Shown here: positions 46,024 through 55,973 of the stretch, one piece after another
Position numbering within the stretch: the first letter of the stretch is position 1
How the letters are laid out: the number at the start of each line of letters is the position of its first letter
Assembly (NCBI GenBank): GCA_958299035.1
Contig: CATQJL010000223.1
Coordinates: 76,959,600-77,023,599, forward strand
DNA from: Cylicocyclus nassatus
Lineage: Eukaryota > Nematoda > Chromadorea > Rhabditida > Strongylidae
Length of the DNA: 64,000 nucleotides
Direction of reading: 5' to 3'
The notes under the pieces: generated by a model
The model's input: the letters and a program-made list of their open reading frames with translations, nothing else
Database searches by the model: none
What the model was told of the DNA's origin: nothing
Translations under genes and position numbers: made by a program

Positions 46024-47367
46024 TTATGAGGGAGACCAAACAGTCCTTTGTCTCAGACGCTCTGAACATCTGAGATTAGGCACACTGGAACGTGGAGTCT
46101 CTGCCTCTGTGTGACTAGATTGTGGTTGCACAGAGACTTCACGCTCTTGCGGCCTGCTGTAATACAATTTGAGTCTATTCACATGCACTGTTTGCGACTT
46201 ATTGTTGGATAGACTTTTAATGGTGACTTTGGGACGGCACATGGAGACAATCACAAATGGGCCTTTCCATTGGAGGGTAAATTTGGGACGCACTGTGTCG
46301 TCATGCAACAATACAAGATCTCTAATAGAAAGGTCCTTACTGTATACCTTCTTCTGATAGTCGTAACCAGCCTTGTAGTCAGCCGTTTTTGCTGCTATGC
46401 TGGATCCCACTTCCACTATCGTAGTTTGCAGGGCTGTCGTAAACTCGCCTGCGAAGTTATCTGTAGCGAAAGTGAGAGTAGAAGGTAATTTGTGAATAAC
46501 GTCCATCCATGTGACCGGATGTCTACCATGTATCACGAAAAACGGACTGTACCCTGTTGTATCGTTTTTGCTACAATTGTAGGCAAAAACGATAGGTTGG
46601 AGGAATTCCATCCACAAGTCTCTGGCTTCTGAGCAGTAGACTGTGAGAGAATCCGTGACAACTTTTACCATCCTTTCAACCTGGCCGTTCGCCTTATGGT
46701 TATAGCTGGTGGTAAAGTTGTTTGCAACTCCTAATGTCCTGTTTACCTGAGTGAAAAGGTCACTTACATAGTTTGAGCCTCTGTCGCTAACGATTTCGTT
46801 GGGAATCCCGTGCTTGGATACCACATCGTTGATTAGCGCTTTTACTACCAAATCAGCCGTTTGATTTATCAAAGGCGTACAGATGATGTACTTACTGAAT
46901 GCGCAGACCGTAATAGCTATGAATCTGCTACTATCAACACACTGTGGTAATGGTCCTATTACGTCAATGTGGATGCGCTCAAAAGGACGCTGAGGAATGG
47001 GAAAAGTTCCCAGTTCCTCGCGAATGATATTTCCTGCTGGTGTTTTCACCTTTTGACAGGCTGCGCAAGATCTTACATAGTTTGCGATGTCCTGATACAT
47101 GTTCGGCCAGTAGTACTTATCTGACACGTTTATGTACGTTTTGCGAATTCCCAAGTGAGAACCTAACAAAGGATTATCATGAAGAAGTTTTACGATCTGA
47201 TTCTGATGTTCGGGGTCGGGTATGACAAGTTTTGGTCTTTCGTTAGCCTTATAGTACAATGCCCCATTGAAAATGGAATATTTGTCTAACGAACCCAAAA
47301 ACTGCTGTGGAGGGTTTTCAGCATTCCCTGTTAAGAAGGTGATCAAAAGGTCAAGGTGATCTTCCAA
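46024..47367 (-). pseudogene. Retroelement integrase region
   Basis: 447 codons. The N-terminal zinc-binding HHCC motif is visible (His63, His71, Cys101, Cys104), then the DDE core: Asp135 in HIDVIGPL, Asp195 in VSDRGSNY, Glu231 in NGQVERMVK, with 35 residues between the last two (D,D-35-E). The C-terminal part (LQWKGPFVIVSMCRPKVTI) resembles the chromodomain-free DNA-binding end of gypsy integrases. It catalyses insertion of the cDNA. The catalytic residues are intact. The first codons overlap the end of the RNase H frame by 17 bp in another frame, so a frame change separates it from the rest of Pol. Confidence 0.9.
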
Positions 47368-49350
47368 AATAAGAATTTTGTTGGCTTTTCCTGATGGTAT
47401 CTAAGCTAGGAATTGAGTCAGGGGTAGTGGAGATGTTCGTTACTACTGGATAACGGCTCAAAAAATCGCAAAACTTGTTATGTTTACCCGGGCGATATTC
47501 ACTTTTCAGATCGTAAGCTTGTATCATGATTTGGTATTTCGCCAAACGTCCAACAAGATCTGATCTGTACAATAGTGACTTCAACGGAGCATGATCAGTG
47601 ACAAGTGTTATAGAGGCATCAGCAACATACGGGTAGAAATGTTTAAGCGCAAAGACTATCGCAAGTGCCTCAAGCTCTATTATTGAGTAATTTTGCTCAT
47701 GCTTGTTCAGCGGGCGACTACAATACGCGATTGGGTGCTCGTTCAACGTTTGCGGATTTTGCTGGAGTAAGCACGCACCTAAGCCTATAGTCGAAGCATC
47801 CGTGTGAATAATGTACGGCTTGCCTATTATAGGAGATGCAAGAGTTGGAGCAGTTGTAAGCGCATTTTTCAAAGAAATGAATGCGTTTTCATGAAGATCA
47901 GTCCATTGGAACGGAGTGTTCTTCAGGAGAAGAGCATTTAAAGGAGCGGCAACATATGAAAAACGTGGTATGAATCTGCGAAAGTATGAAGCTGCACCCA
48001 AAAAAGACTTGACAGCTTTAGTATCCTGAGGTCTAGGTATCTTGGTGATACTAGCTATCTTTTCTGGATTCAGTCTTGTTCCGCTCTTGCTTATGAGAAC
48101 TCCCAAGTATGGAACTTCTTCTTGCATAAATGAGCATTTTTCCGCTGTAAGTTTCATACCAAAATTCGCTATGCGTTGTAAAACCTCTTCTAGATCACGA
48201 AAATGGTCATCAATGGAATGACTGGCGATAATGATATCATCCAAATAGGCGAAACAGCAAGCTTTCAATTCTCTTATCAAGCTGTTTGCGACTCTTTGGA
48301 AAGTACCGGGGCGCCTTTCAAACCTTGGGCCATTACAGTGAAATGGAAGAGTCCAAGAAAGAAGAAAATGCCGTTCTCTCTTTATGTTTTTCTTCGAGAG
48401 GTATTTGAAAAAACCCACCAGAGTACTGTAAACTTCTTTACCGCTTGCTAAATCAATGATATCCTGAATATGAGGGATACAGTAGGTCTCATTTTCGGTT
48501 ATAGCGTTTATTTGGCGGTAGTCTACGGTAAATCGCCACTGGTTTGTTGAGGGCTTTTTGACTAAAACGATAGGTGATGCGAATTTACTAGTGCTCGGCT
48601 CTATTATGCGCGTGCGGAGCATTTCCTCAATCTGTCTTTGAATTTCCTGACGCTTTTCTAAAGGTACCCTGTAGGGACGCTGTTTTGGAACTGTAGCATG
48701 AGGAACGAACTTGGTTTTATGGGAGATTGGACCTGTGTATCTTCCTAAGTTACCATCCGATCCTACGAAGCATTTTTGATACTTTTTAAGAAGGTTGTTA
48801 AATTGGGAAGATTGCTGTTTTGTGAGTAAATTGCGATTAACTTCAACACGCTCCCATAGGGGTGGACCTTGAGGTCTTTGAGGAAAATTAGGAAGATTTG
48901 CGGCTATGTCCGCCTCAGGTGAGGTGTAATGAACTGGATTTTGATTTGTGTTAGGAGAATTACTGGGATGAATTTTAAAAACAGCTGGCCATTGTTGGGC
49001 AGATCCAACGAATTCAGCATTTGCGACTATTTGATCCTTACCTAGTTTTACATGAGTAGGATTAGAGTTGAAAATGCGTAACAAGATTGTACCGTTCAAA
49101 CCAGGACATGAAAGAGTTTTGCCTATCACAACGCCTTCTGGTAAGGTGAGTGTTTGGTCGTCACATGTCAAAAATTCCCAGTCGGGAGGATAAAAAGACT
49201 CTATGCGACCTTGAACAACAGTATCAGAAAGCGGTTTGAGAGTAGTTTTGCAAGATAAGCGAACAGGTTTGATAAGCGTGAGATCACTGTTAGGATCAAC
49301 CATTGGCACCGAACTTTTTTCGAAAACAACCTGTTTTTCTTTATAGTTTA
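47351..49350 (-). pseudogene. Retroelement reverse transcriptase and RNase H region
   Basis: The frame extends to 49426 but its first 26 codons are Helitron sequence, so retroelement coding starts at 49350. RT: WRFTVDYRQINAIT (residues 297-310), active-site AYLDD (393-397, intact), EVPYLGVLIS (437-446). RNase H: HTDAST (Asp543), SIIELEAL (Glu584), VTDHAPL (Asp611). Between residues about 333 and 376 the sequence is scrambled: the conserved Asp of RT motif A is missing (YSTLVGFF) and the following motif is garbled, as if two compensating frame shifts occurred. This copy's RT is therefore probably inactive. The upstream part (residues 30-190) is the linker after protease. Confidence 0.9.
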
Positions 49351-50405
49351 CTAGCTGGCTTACCCGGCTCCGCCGTATCCGGACCAAACTTGGCACACAT
49401 ACACTTCGGGCCCTGGCGGGTGTCACAGTCCACTTTTCGTTATCGATCGATGTCGATTTTACCGATTTTTATCGATTTTTTTGCAGAGTTCACCTACAGG
49501 GCTAGGAGTTGGCACAGGGGGGAATTGAGCATGGGGATTCCGAATACAATATTAGTTTTCAGAATTATCGATTACTTTTATTGGTTTTATCGATTTTTTG
49601 TAAATTTTGACCTGCGAGGCTGGGATTTTGCACAGGGGGTAATCGAGCATGCTGATTACGAACACAATATTAGTTTTCAGGATCGTCCATTACTTTTATC
49701 GATTTTATCGATTTTTTTGTAAAGTTTGACCTGCGGGGCTGGGAGTTTGCACAGGGGGTAATCGAGCATGCAGATTACGAACACAATATTAGTTTTCAGG
49801 ATCGTCCATTACTTTTATCGATTTTATCGATTTTTTGAAAATTTGAGCTAGGGGGCTGGAATTTGGCACAGGGGTGTAATCGAGCATGCTGATCACCCCC
49901 TTGGGAGTGATCAGCATGCTCGATTACCCCCTGTGCCAACTCCCAGCCTCCTAGCTCAAACTTTGCAAAAAAATCGATAAAATCGATAAAAGTAATCGAT
50001 AATCCTGAAAACCAATATTGTATTCGGAATCCCCATGCTCGATTACCCCCCTGCGCCAACTCCCAGCCCCGTAGCTCAAACTTTGCAAAAAAATCGATAA
50101 AATCGATAAAAGTAATCGATAATCCTGAAAACCAATATTGTATTCGGAATCCCCATGCTCGATTACCCCCCTGTGCCAACTCCCAGCCCGTAGGTGAACT
50201 CAGCAAAAAAATCGATAAAAATCGATAAAATCGATATCGATCGATGACGAAAAGTAGCCTATGACACCCGCCGGGGCCCGAAGTGTATGTGTGCCAAGTT
50301 TGGTCCGGATCGGTTCAGAAATGGAATTTTCTATTCGGAACATACGTACATACATACATACATACATACATACAGACAAACAGACATTCAGCTTTATATA
50401 TAAGA
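49351..50405 (-). mobile_element. Non-autonomous Helitron nested in the retroelement, 1055 bp
   Basis: The 5' end TCTTATATATAAAGCTGAAT is at 50405 and the 3' end CTAG at 49351 (minus strand), with A and T flanks as expected for a Helitron. Same head-to-head 118-bp minisatellite as the 36-kb copy, reversing near 49905. It interrupts the retroelement between protease and RT. Its length and position leave the flanking protease and RT segments in the same frame once it is discounted. Frames through it (49303-49722 plus, 49796-50206 minus) are repeat read-through. Confidence 0.9.
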
Positions 50406-51543
50406 TTGTTACGCTTGTAGATAACTTTGTTATCGAGTCATCACCCAAAAGTAAGTCTGTTGAGCAATGTGCATCACTGACTACAAATGGTGTGACTGTA
50501 ATGACAATGTTACCTACAGTAAGAGTGGCTGAAATTTGACCTAGAAGTTGGATAGCAGTACCATTTGCTGCTACAGCCTCTTTTAAAGAAGATTTAGTGA
50601 AAGGAATATTGAGTTTTTTAACAAACTTATTTGAGATTAAAGTGATAGCTGAACCGGTGTCAAAAAGGGCAGCTGTATTGAAGTTATTGATTTTTAGCGG
50701 GATAAATATGGTGTTGTTTTGACCGAGTTGTTGGACGGACATTACAATAGGATTGAAATCGTGAAAATTGTTAACAGGCACATTGAGATCGGTTTTTGTG
50801 CTAAACGATGTCTCAACTTGTTTTTCATCCTGTAAGCTTGGATAGATTGGATCGCGCGTTTGAGACTGATTGTCTTGAAATGTAACAAAAGTATAGCTTT
50901 CTTGAAAATGCGGAGCAGATGCCTCAACATTATGCTCTATCTTCGCAGTTTTCTTATAAAAGGACGGAAATAGAACTTGAAACATTTTGAAGAGAACCTT
51001 CAAGAAAGTACGCGCTAATTTGACGTGATAAAAGATAAGAGCTATCAAAAATAGAACTACTGCAATGATAATTGCTCTAACAGCATAAATTACCAAAGTG
51101 TGTTTTTCTATGGACCGTAAGATTATTGATTTTTGCGATTGTAGAATTTGTAAAGCATTGGTTTCAAGAAAATCAGCAGTTTCCATAACTTCGTCCTGTA
51201 GTTGCTCAGAAAATGTGTTCAGATCTGGATCATGAATTTGCGAAGCATCTAAGTTTGACTTTATGGTTGCTGTATTGATGCGATTTTTGATGTTTATCTC
51301 CGTGTTTATTTTGGCTAGGTCCGAGTGGAAAATAGGCGGAGAATTGAAAACTATGTTTTGATTTGCAAAGTTTTGTGTCAAATTTAAATTTACGTGAGAA
51401 ACGTGGACATAACCATTAGATGATTTGTAATGATTTGTGCCATCATTGTAAACCCCTAATGGTAAATGACCACAGTCAGCAAAAGAAGATGAGGTTTTAA
51501 GATCACGTGTGCCATTGGACGAAAAATAAAGTTTTCCCGACAC
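50406..51543 (-). pseudogene. Envelope stalk, transmembrane anchor and protease region
   Basis: About 380 codons of retroelement sequence (the frame then runs into the Helitron). Residues 80-148 are helical and polar (stalk-like), 150-173 a strong transmembrane segment (VIYAVRAIIIAVVLFLIALI), followed by basic and Phe-rich residues typical of a cytoplasmic tail. About 120 residues later comes a retropepsin: LFDTGSAITLIS with the DTG active site at 295-297, and LLLGDD as the second motif. NLT near residue 54 is a glycosylation site. Thus the glycoprotein end and the protease start share one frame with no stop between them. The first codons overlap the previous envelope segment in a different frame. 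Confidence 0.85.
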
Positions 51544-52708
51544 GTACCGGAGTATCTACATAGCAGTTGCTATCCACTTTATGGTCCGGATAGATCTCAT
51601 CAATTTGGATAGTTTTACACTTAGAAACCATCAAAATATCCCCAGCAGAAATGGTGAAAATATCGTCTCTGCTGAGTAACATCCTAGCAGCACTTGTAGG
51701 ATCGCTTTTCGCAATACTTTCGACAGTCAAAATCTTGAAATTGTTCAAGACGCAAATTCGCTCAAACATGATAAAAAAATCGCGCTGAATCACCTCGTCA
51801 AGCTTAAATTTAAGGTACTGCAACTTGGTATTGAGTTCAGACTGCTGGGCTGAGAATGCTGGAGGTGAATTCAATGCAATATGCTCTGCGACTATGGCAG
51901 AAATGTTAATCCTATAAGCGGGTTTTGAGTTATCGCTAGATCGTTTTCCTCTGATCAGCGGTTTTACTTGATTGATTTGAAGTGGTTTTGATTTCAAAAG
52001 TATTGATGAAAGAATAGTGGCATTGCTAGAAGTTGAAAAAGTATTGCCATGTGATGCATAAGGACTGCGAATTTTATGAGTGTAGGTAGTGTCTACATCG
52101 TAAATTGGAAAGCTTTTGGAGAAGTTGAAGTGTTTTTCGTTGATTTCTCGCACTAGAGTTATGTTACTATCAAAAATTGTGCGAGGATCTTCTCCCAAAA
52201 GTTCTGGAAGCAATATGAATACACCATTGTCCATTGCAATAGCGTTTTCGGACAAAGACCACTTTGTAAGTTGTGATTTTTGAAAGAAAACGCTCCTGTA
52301 TGTAAATGCGGATTGTACTGCTTCAAGAAGAATGTGATTTGGTGTGACATATGCTATACTGTCAATAGCTTTTACAAATTTACAAGCAAGTGGAGCGTCT
52401 TTTGACTTCCAAACTACGGTACCATGTGATAGTTGACAGTAATCATGGCTAAGAGTGCAATTTGCCATGTCACCAAACTGTCCTAGCAATTGGTCACCAT
52501 CAAAAGTGGCAATTTCGCCTTCTTCTACATAAATATTTGTGGGAACTGTGCACTTTTGACCAAAAAAACCAGGGATAAGAATAATGAATAGGACGTTGTG
52601 AACCAAACACTTTAGGCGAAAATATGTGTAACGGCACATCAAGATACTTTTTGGTTTTTGCAATATTATGGCAGAGAATTGGATCGATGGGAGACATAAA
52701 CTCCTCAT
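51503..52708 (-). pseudogene. Envelope-like glycoprotein ectodomain
   Basis: 401 codons. A hydrophobic segment VLFIILIPGFFGQ (39-51) precedes a Cys-containing ectodomain with five N-x-S/T sites (about residues 84, 182, 195, 229, 268). RGKRSS at 253-258 fits the furin consensus RxKR. C-terminal to it is a helical stretch (AQQSELNTKLQYLKFKLDEV) and further cysteines (364, 382). The plan, a proprotein cleaved before a helical fusion-like subunit and an anchor in the next segment, is that of viral envelope proteins. I cannot assign it to a named class by eye. Expected role: cell or membrane fusion. Residues before about 30 overlap the Gag-side frame and may not be translated in this frame. Confidence 0.75.
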
Positions 52709-54242
52709 CGCTATTTAGCGAGAAAGAAATGTGTAGATAAGATGATGCGCAAACTTTCCTAGTTTTATTGAAACAATGAAATGCAGTTAGCGTGGTTGGT
52801 TCTGTTTTTTCTACAAAAACAGAGGCCATTGTTAACAGCACACTACTTAAATTGGTTGATTTCGCGCAAGAAATAGTTTCAGGAAAGGCTACAGGCCAGC
52901 CTGATTTACCAGATGAGCATAGCTGATAGTCCATTGAGAAAGCAGAAGAGGTAGGAAAAATTAGCGCAATTATTGCGACTAGAAATAGGGAATTTACAGA
53001 ATTTGTAATGCCTGTGGAAAAATTTGCGGCTGTAGAGTTAACTACATGCGAATTACCCCTTCGAGAAGAATTTCGGTTGTTATTCCGATTACGATTTGGT
53101 GAACGAGAGCTATTGTGAAAATTTTGGTTGGAATTGAATTGATTACGAGAATTGTTATTGTTACGGAAACGATTGGAATTATCTTGATTTCTTCTCGAAG
53201 ACATATTTCTATTACGCGGAGGAGATCTAGACTGATAATTGTTGCTATTAGATTGCCACTGTTGGTAACTAGGCTCTGGCGCGAACCTTACATGCCTAGA
53301 GCGATTACGGTTATTGTTATTATTGTTGTAGCGCGGCGGAGAGCGCGATTGGTTACGGTAATTATAGTTATTGTAGCGCGATGGAGAGCGCGATTGATTA
53401 CGGTAGCCATGGTTGTTATGTGATGAGCGCGGCGGAGAATATTGACGTGAATTATAGCTAGAGCGATTTTGATTTGAATGATAAGTCTTATTGACTTGAG
53501 GAAAGGGATTCTCAAGCTGGTTGAGAATCCTATCCATTTTTGAGTTGAAAAGAGAAGGGTCAAAAGCCACTTCGTCGGTTTTGATTAGTTCCCAAATTCG
53601 CTCAGCATCTTTGACTAACTCAGTAAAGTTTGGGTTGAGCGGACCCAAAAACTTTAACTTTTGCTTAATGTTTTGCGATAGACCATTGTTGAAAATCATG
53701 GTCTTTAGAAACTCGCGCTTATCTTTGAAAGTCTCGCCTGGATACGCGTCCGCAATCTCACTTTTCAACCTACTTGCGAACATAAATGGCGACTCGTTAG
53801 GGCGCATCGATATTTGCATTAATTTCTCACGCGCCATATTTTGGTATTGATCGCTATAGAAATGTTCCGTAAGTTTACCAGTTGCGGAACGAAAATCTAG
53901 CTTGACGTCTTTCTCAAAAGTTTCGAAAACGGCTTTGGCGGTGACCGTCAAGTGCGCTGGCAACAGCTTAGCCATCTTATCCTCACTTAAATTCATTATG
54001 TTCCCGATTTCGTTGAACTCATTGATAAATTGGTCTAAGCCCTTTGCGCCAAGATCACCAGAGAAAGTTGGTAAACGGTTGGAATAAGACGCTAAAGAAA
54101 GTTTCTCAAAAGCAGTATCTAGGTGTTGAAGAATCTGCGAGTCCATGGTAGTATTGTTTGATTTAGAAGTAGAAACTGAACGCGTTCTGTATCTTTGTAC
54201 AGTGGAACTAGCTACGTTAACCCCTTTTGGAGTATTGCTCAT
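52500..54242 (-). pseudogene. Gag, continuous with the first part of the envelope-like region
   Basis: ATG at 54242; 580 codons. Residues about 50-250 are a retrotransposon Gag/capsid (LPTFSGDLGAKGLDQFINEF, YQNMAREKLMQISMRPNESP). Residues about 255-395 are a nucleocapsid-like tail rich in Arg, Asn, Ser and Tyr with repeated SRSPPRYNN units and no CCHC zinc knuckle. Without a stop this runs into a signal-anchor-like segment (SLFLVAIIALIFPTSSAF, about 408-425) and a Cys-rich stretch with NLSS and NKT sites (CxxSG...C, FHC, KVC). After about residue 550 the frame loses sense and the envelope continues in another frame. Gag and envelope therefore begin as one polyprotein. The antisense frame at 53115-53423 is a shadow of the repeats. 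Confidence 0.85.
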
Positions 54243-54809
54243 AGATCAGTAACTATTGTGAATTAATTTTTTTTTGTTTTAGTTTTTTGTTGTTAGATGA
54301 GAAGTGAAGCAATAGGACGATGAGAATACAAGAAAAGAAAAAAAATAAAGAAAATGAACTGCACAGAAAATTCAAGCTAAGAGAGTACCTCTAGCTTGTA
54401 GTTGTCCGTTGGCGTTCGTTGGCAGTAGATGTCGCAGGCAGTTGGCAGGAATATTGCAGTCCTTGGTAATTTGTTGAAAATTCCGTAGAACAGCCAAATA
54501 CTTTCTCCACTCCTCGAGACGACGAATGGATGCTGGTGTGACCCGTGATGTGCTTATATATGCACAATCACGCAAAGTTGACCTGTAGCCCAGACGTTCG
54601 TCGATAGGCTACACGGTTCAAAGGCACTACCGCAGCATGTGTCCACTCCTGGCGGCTAGATGTCACTCGTTGTTGAGTGATTAGCCATTAAAAATGCGGG
54701 GCTGGGAGAGTAGCCTTTGGAAATAACCGCAAGCTATTAGATAGCCCGTAGATATTCCTCAGGCAATCATAGTAGACAACTATGAAACTCTCCATAGGCA
54801 AAATTGGAG

Positions 54810-55115
54810 TCACAGTAGTCTTTCTACTAGTTCTACTTTCTACTAATTTTGGATTTGGTGAGGCACACAGTGGTCTTTCCACTAGTGAGAAATTGGAAAA
54901 AAAATGGGCTCACAGTGGTCTTTCCACTAGTGAGCGGGAAAAAGGTACATTCACAGTGGTCTTTCCACTAGTGAAGTATGAAAATTGAAAAGCATTCTCA
55001 CAGTGGTCTTTCCGCTAGTGAGAATTATGAAAATCAAAAGTACTCTCACAGTGGTCTTTCCGCTAGTGAGAGTTAGGAATCAAAAGTAGGTTCACAGTGG
55101 TCTTTCCGCTAGTGA
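54810..55115 (-). repeat. Seven hairpin repeats in the retroelement leader
   Basis: Copies at 54810, 54866, 54910, 54951, 54998, 55046 and 55092, each about 24 bp. On the minus (element) strand the unit is TCACTAGYGGAAAGACCACT followed by GTGA, a stem of about nine pairs with one bulge and an AAAGA loop. Spacers are 17-34 bp and unrelated. The first copy is diverged. Three copies have perfect inner stems; the last three carry one change, which gives a C.A opposition on the element strand or a G.T wobble on the other strand. Confidence 0.85.
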
Positions 55116-55264
55116 TACCTTATATTTACATATTTACAGTGCCGGCTGTGGCGATAGAGTCATTGAGTTCTTGTATAAAAGCATTATATAAAAATATTCA
55201 GGGATTCCCAATGAAAAAAATGGGAATAAAGGCGAAGAAAGGCAAAAAAAAGCATTAAAAATAG

Positions 55265-55449
55265 TTCACGGCTCGCGGAATCACGGCTCCGGGATATCAC
55301 GGCTCTAAGAAATCACGGCTCACGGAATTCACGGCTCGCGGAAACTCAATCTAGAGATTTCGCGTCGAAAAATTCACGGTTCGCTATTTCACGGTTCGCT
55401 ATTTCACGGTTCGCTATTTCACGGCTCGGGGGATCACGGCTCGCGGGAT
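55265..55449 (-). repeat. Ten-copy 15-16-bp repeat array in the retroelement leader
   Basis: Plus-strand unit TCACGGCTCGCGGAAT with variants TCACGGTTCGCTATT. Five copies, a 28-bp gap containing TCTAGA, then five more. The GCTCGCGG / CCGCGAGC content allows short inter-repeat pairing. Confidence 0.8.
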
Positions 55450-55716
55450 AAGGCAAGAAAAATTGATAAAATAACATTAGATGGATGAGAAGATAGAAAA
55501 TCATGTGTTTACTAAGACTAACAAGTTGATACAAAACTCAACTCATCGCCTGACTCAAAAGAACAAGAAGAAAACAAATAAGAGGAAAGAAAAACTACGT
55601 AGGAACGTAGGAGATGAGGGCTGGTGCCGGTGGTGGGAGTTTGCAAAAGATTTGGCCGAAATCTTTGCTTAAATCTGATTTTCTAGTAAGAAAAGTTTGT
55701 AAGAAAATCGTTCAAA

Positions 55717-55734
55717 AGAAAACCGGGACCTCCA
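55717..55734 (-). other. Primer-binding site
   Basis: Directly after the 5' LTR the minus strand reads TGGAGGTCCCGGTTTTC. It begins TGG, the complement of a tRNA 3' CCA, and the following bases would match a tRNA 3' end ...GGGACCUCCA. I cannot name the tRNA with certainty. Confidence 0.65.
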
Positions 55735-55973
55735 TGTCAAGTGTACGAGTTAATTACTCTCGTCACTTGATCCCTCTACCCTTGTTTCCTGCTTCTTAAC
55801 AGAACAAATCTTGACTAGATGATTTTATCATTATAGCATATATATAAAATTGGGGGACATAATTGGGGAGGGGACCACCGAGCACCCGGGGAGTGCCAGC
55901 TCATCTGGAGATTCCGGGCACCACCCAGTTGGCGTGGAGACTGTCGGACCATCTAATTATCTGCGTCTCGACA
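55735..55973 (-). repeat. 5' LTR
   Basis: 239 bp, TGTC...GACA ends, CATC at 55974-55977. It is the promoter-bearing LTR for the minus-strand element. Confidence 0.95.
55838..55849 (-). promoter_or_regulatory. TATA-like box in the 5' LTR
   Basis: The minus strand reads TTTTATATATAT about 125 bp into the 239-bp LTR, a plausible U3 promoter element. The same sequence occurs in the 3' LTR. AT-rich context makes chance possible. Confidence 0.35.

Larger units (their letters stand above)
54243..55716 (-). other. Retroelement 5' leader
   Basis: About 1.5 kb between the primer-binding site and the Gag ATG. It holds two repeat arrays (54810-55115 and 55265-55449). No minus-strand coding upstream of Gag is supported. 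A likely packaging or translation-control region by position; that is inference. Confidence 0.7.
44821..55973 (-). mobile_element. LTR retroelement, Ty3/gypsy-like, with Gag-Env-Pol order
   Basis: Complete element on the minus strand: identical-looking 239-bp LTRs, CATC target duplication (44817-44820 and 55974-55977), a primer-binding site after the 5' LTR, about 1.5 kb of repeat-bearing leader, then Gag, envelope-like, protease, RT, RNase H and integrase regions. RT and integrase motifs and the PR-RT-RH-IN order are those of the Ty3/gypsy group. The envelope-like region lies between Gag and protease, which is atypical. A weak purine-rich tract (GATGGAATGGA) precedes the 3' LTR. A Helitron of 1055 bp lies between protease and RT. 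Frame changes occur within the envelope region (two places) and between RNase H and integrase, and RT is damaged, so this copy is not coding-competent as read. Confidence 0.9.

Noticed and set aside
53115..53563. Ile/Arg-rich frames antisense to, or out of frame with, the Gag tail
   Set aside because: They are shadows of the Asn/Arg-repeat coding sequence of Gag.
54782..54988. Plus-strand frame starting MKLSIGKIGVTVVFLLVLLS with repeated HSGLSTSE
   Set aside because: It looks like a secreted repeat protein but is created by the hairpin repeats read antisense to the retroelement and runs across only three of them.
54810..55115. Regularly spaced repeats resembling a CRISPR array
   Set aside because: The repeats are hairpins with irregular 17-34 bp spacers inside the leader of a eukaryotic retroelement; there are no cas genes and the host is clearly eukaryotic.
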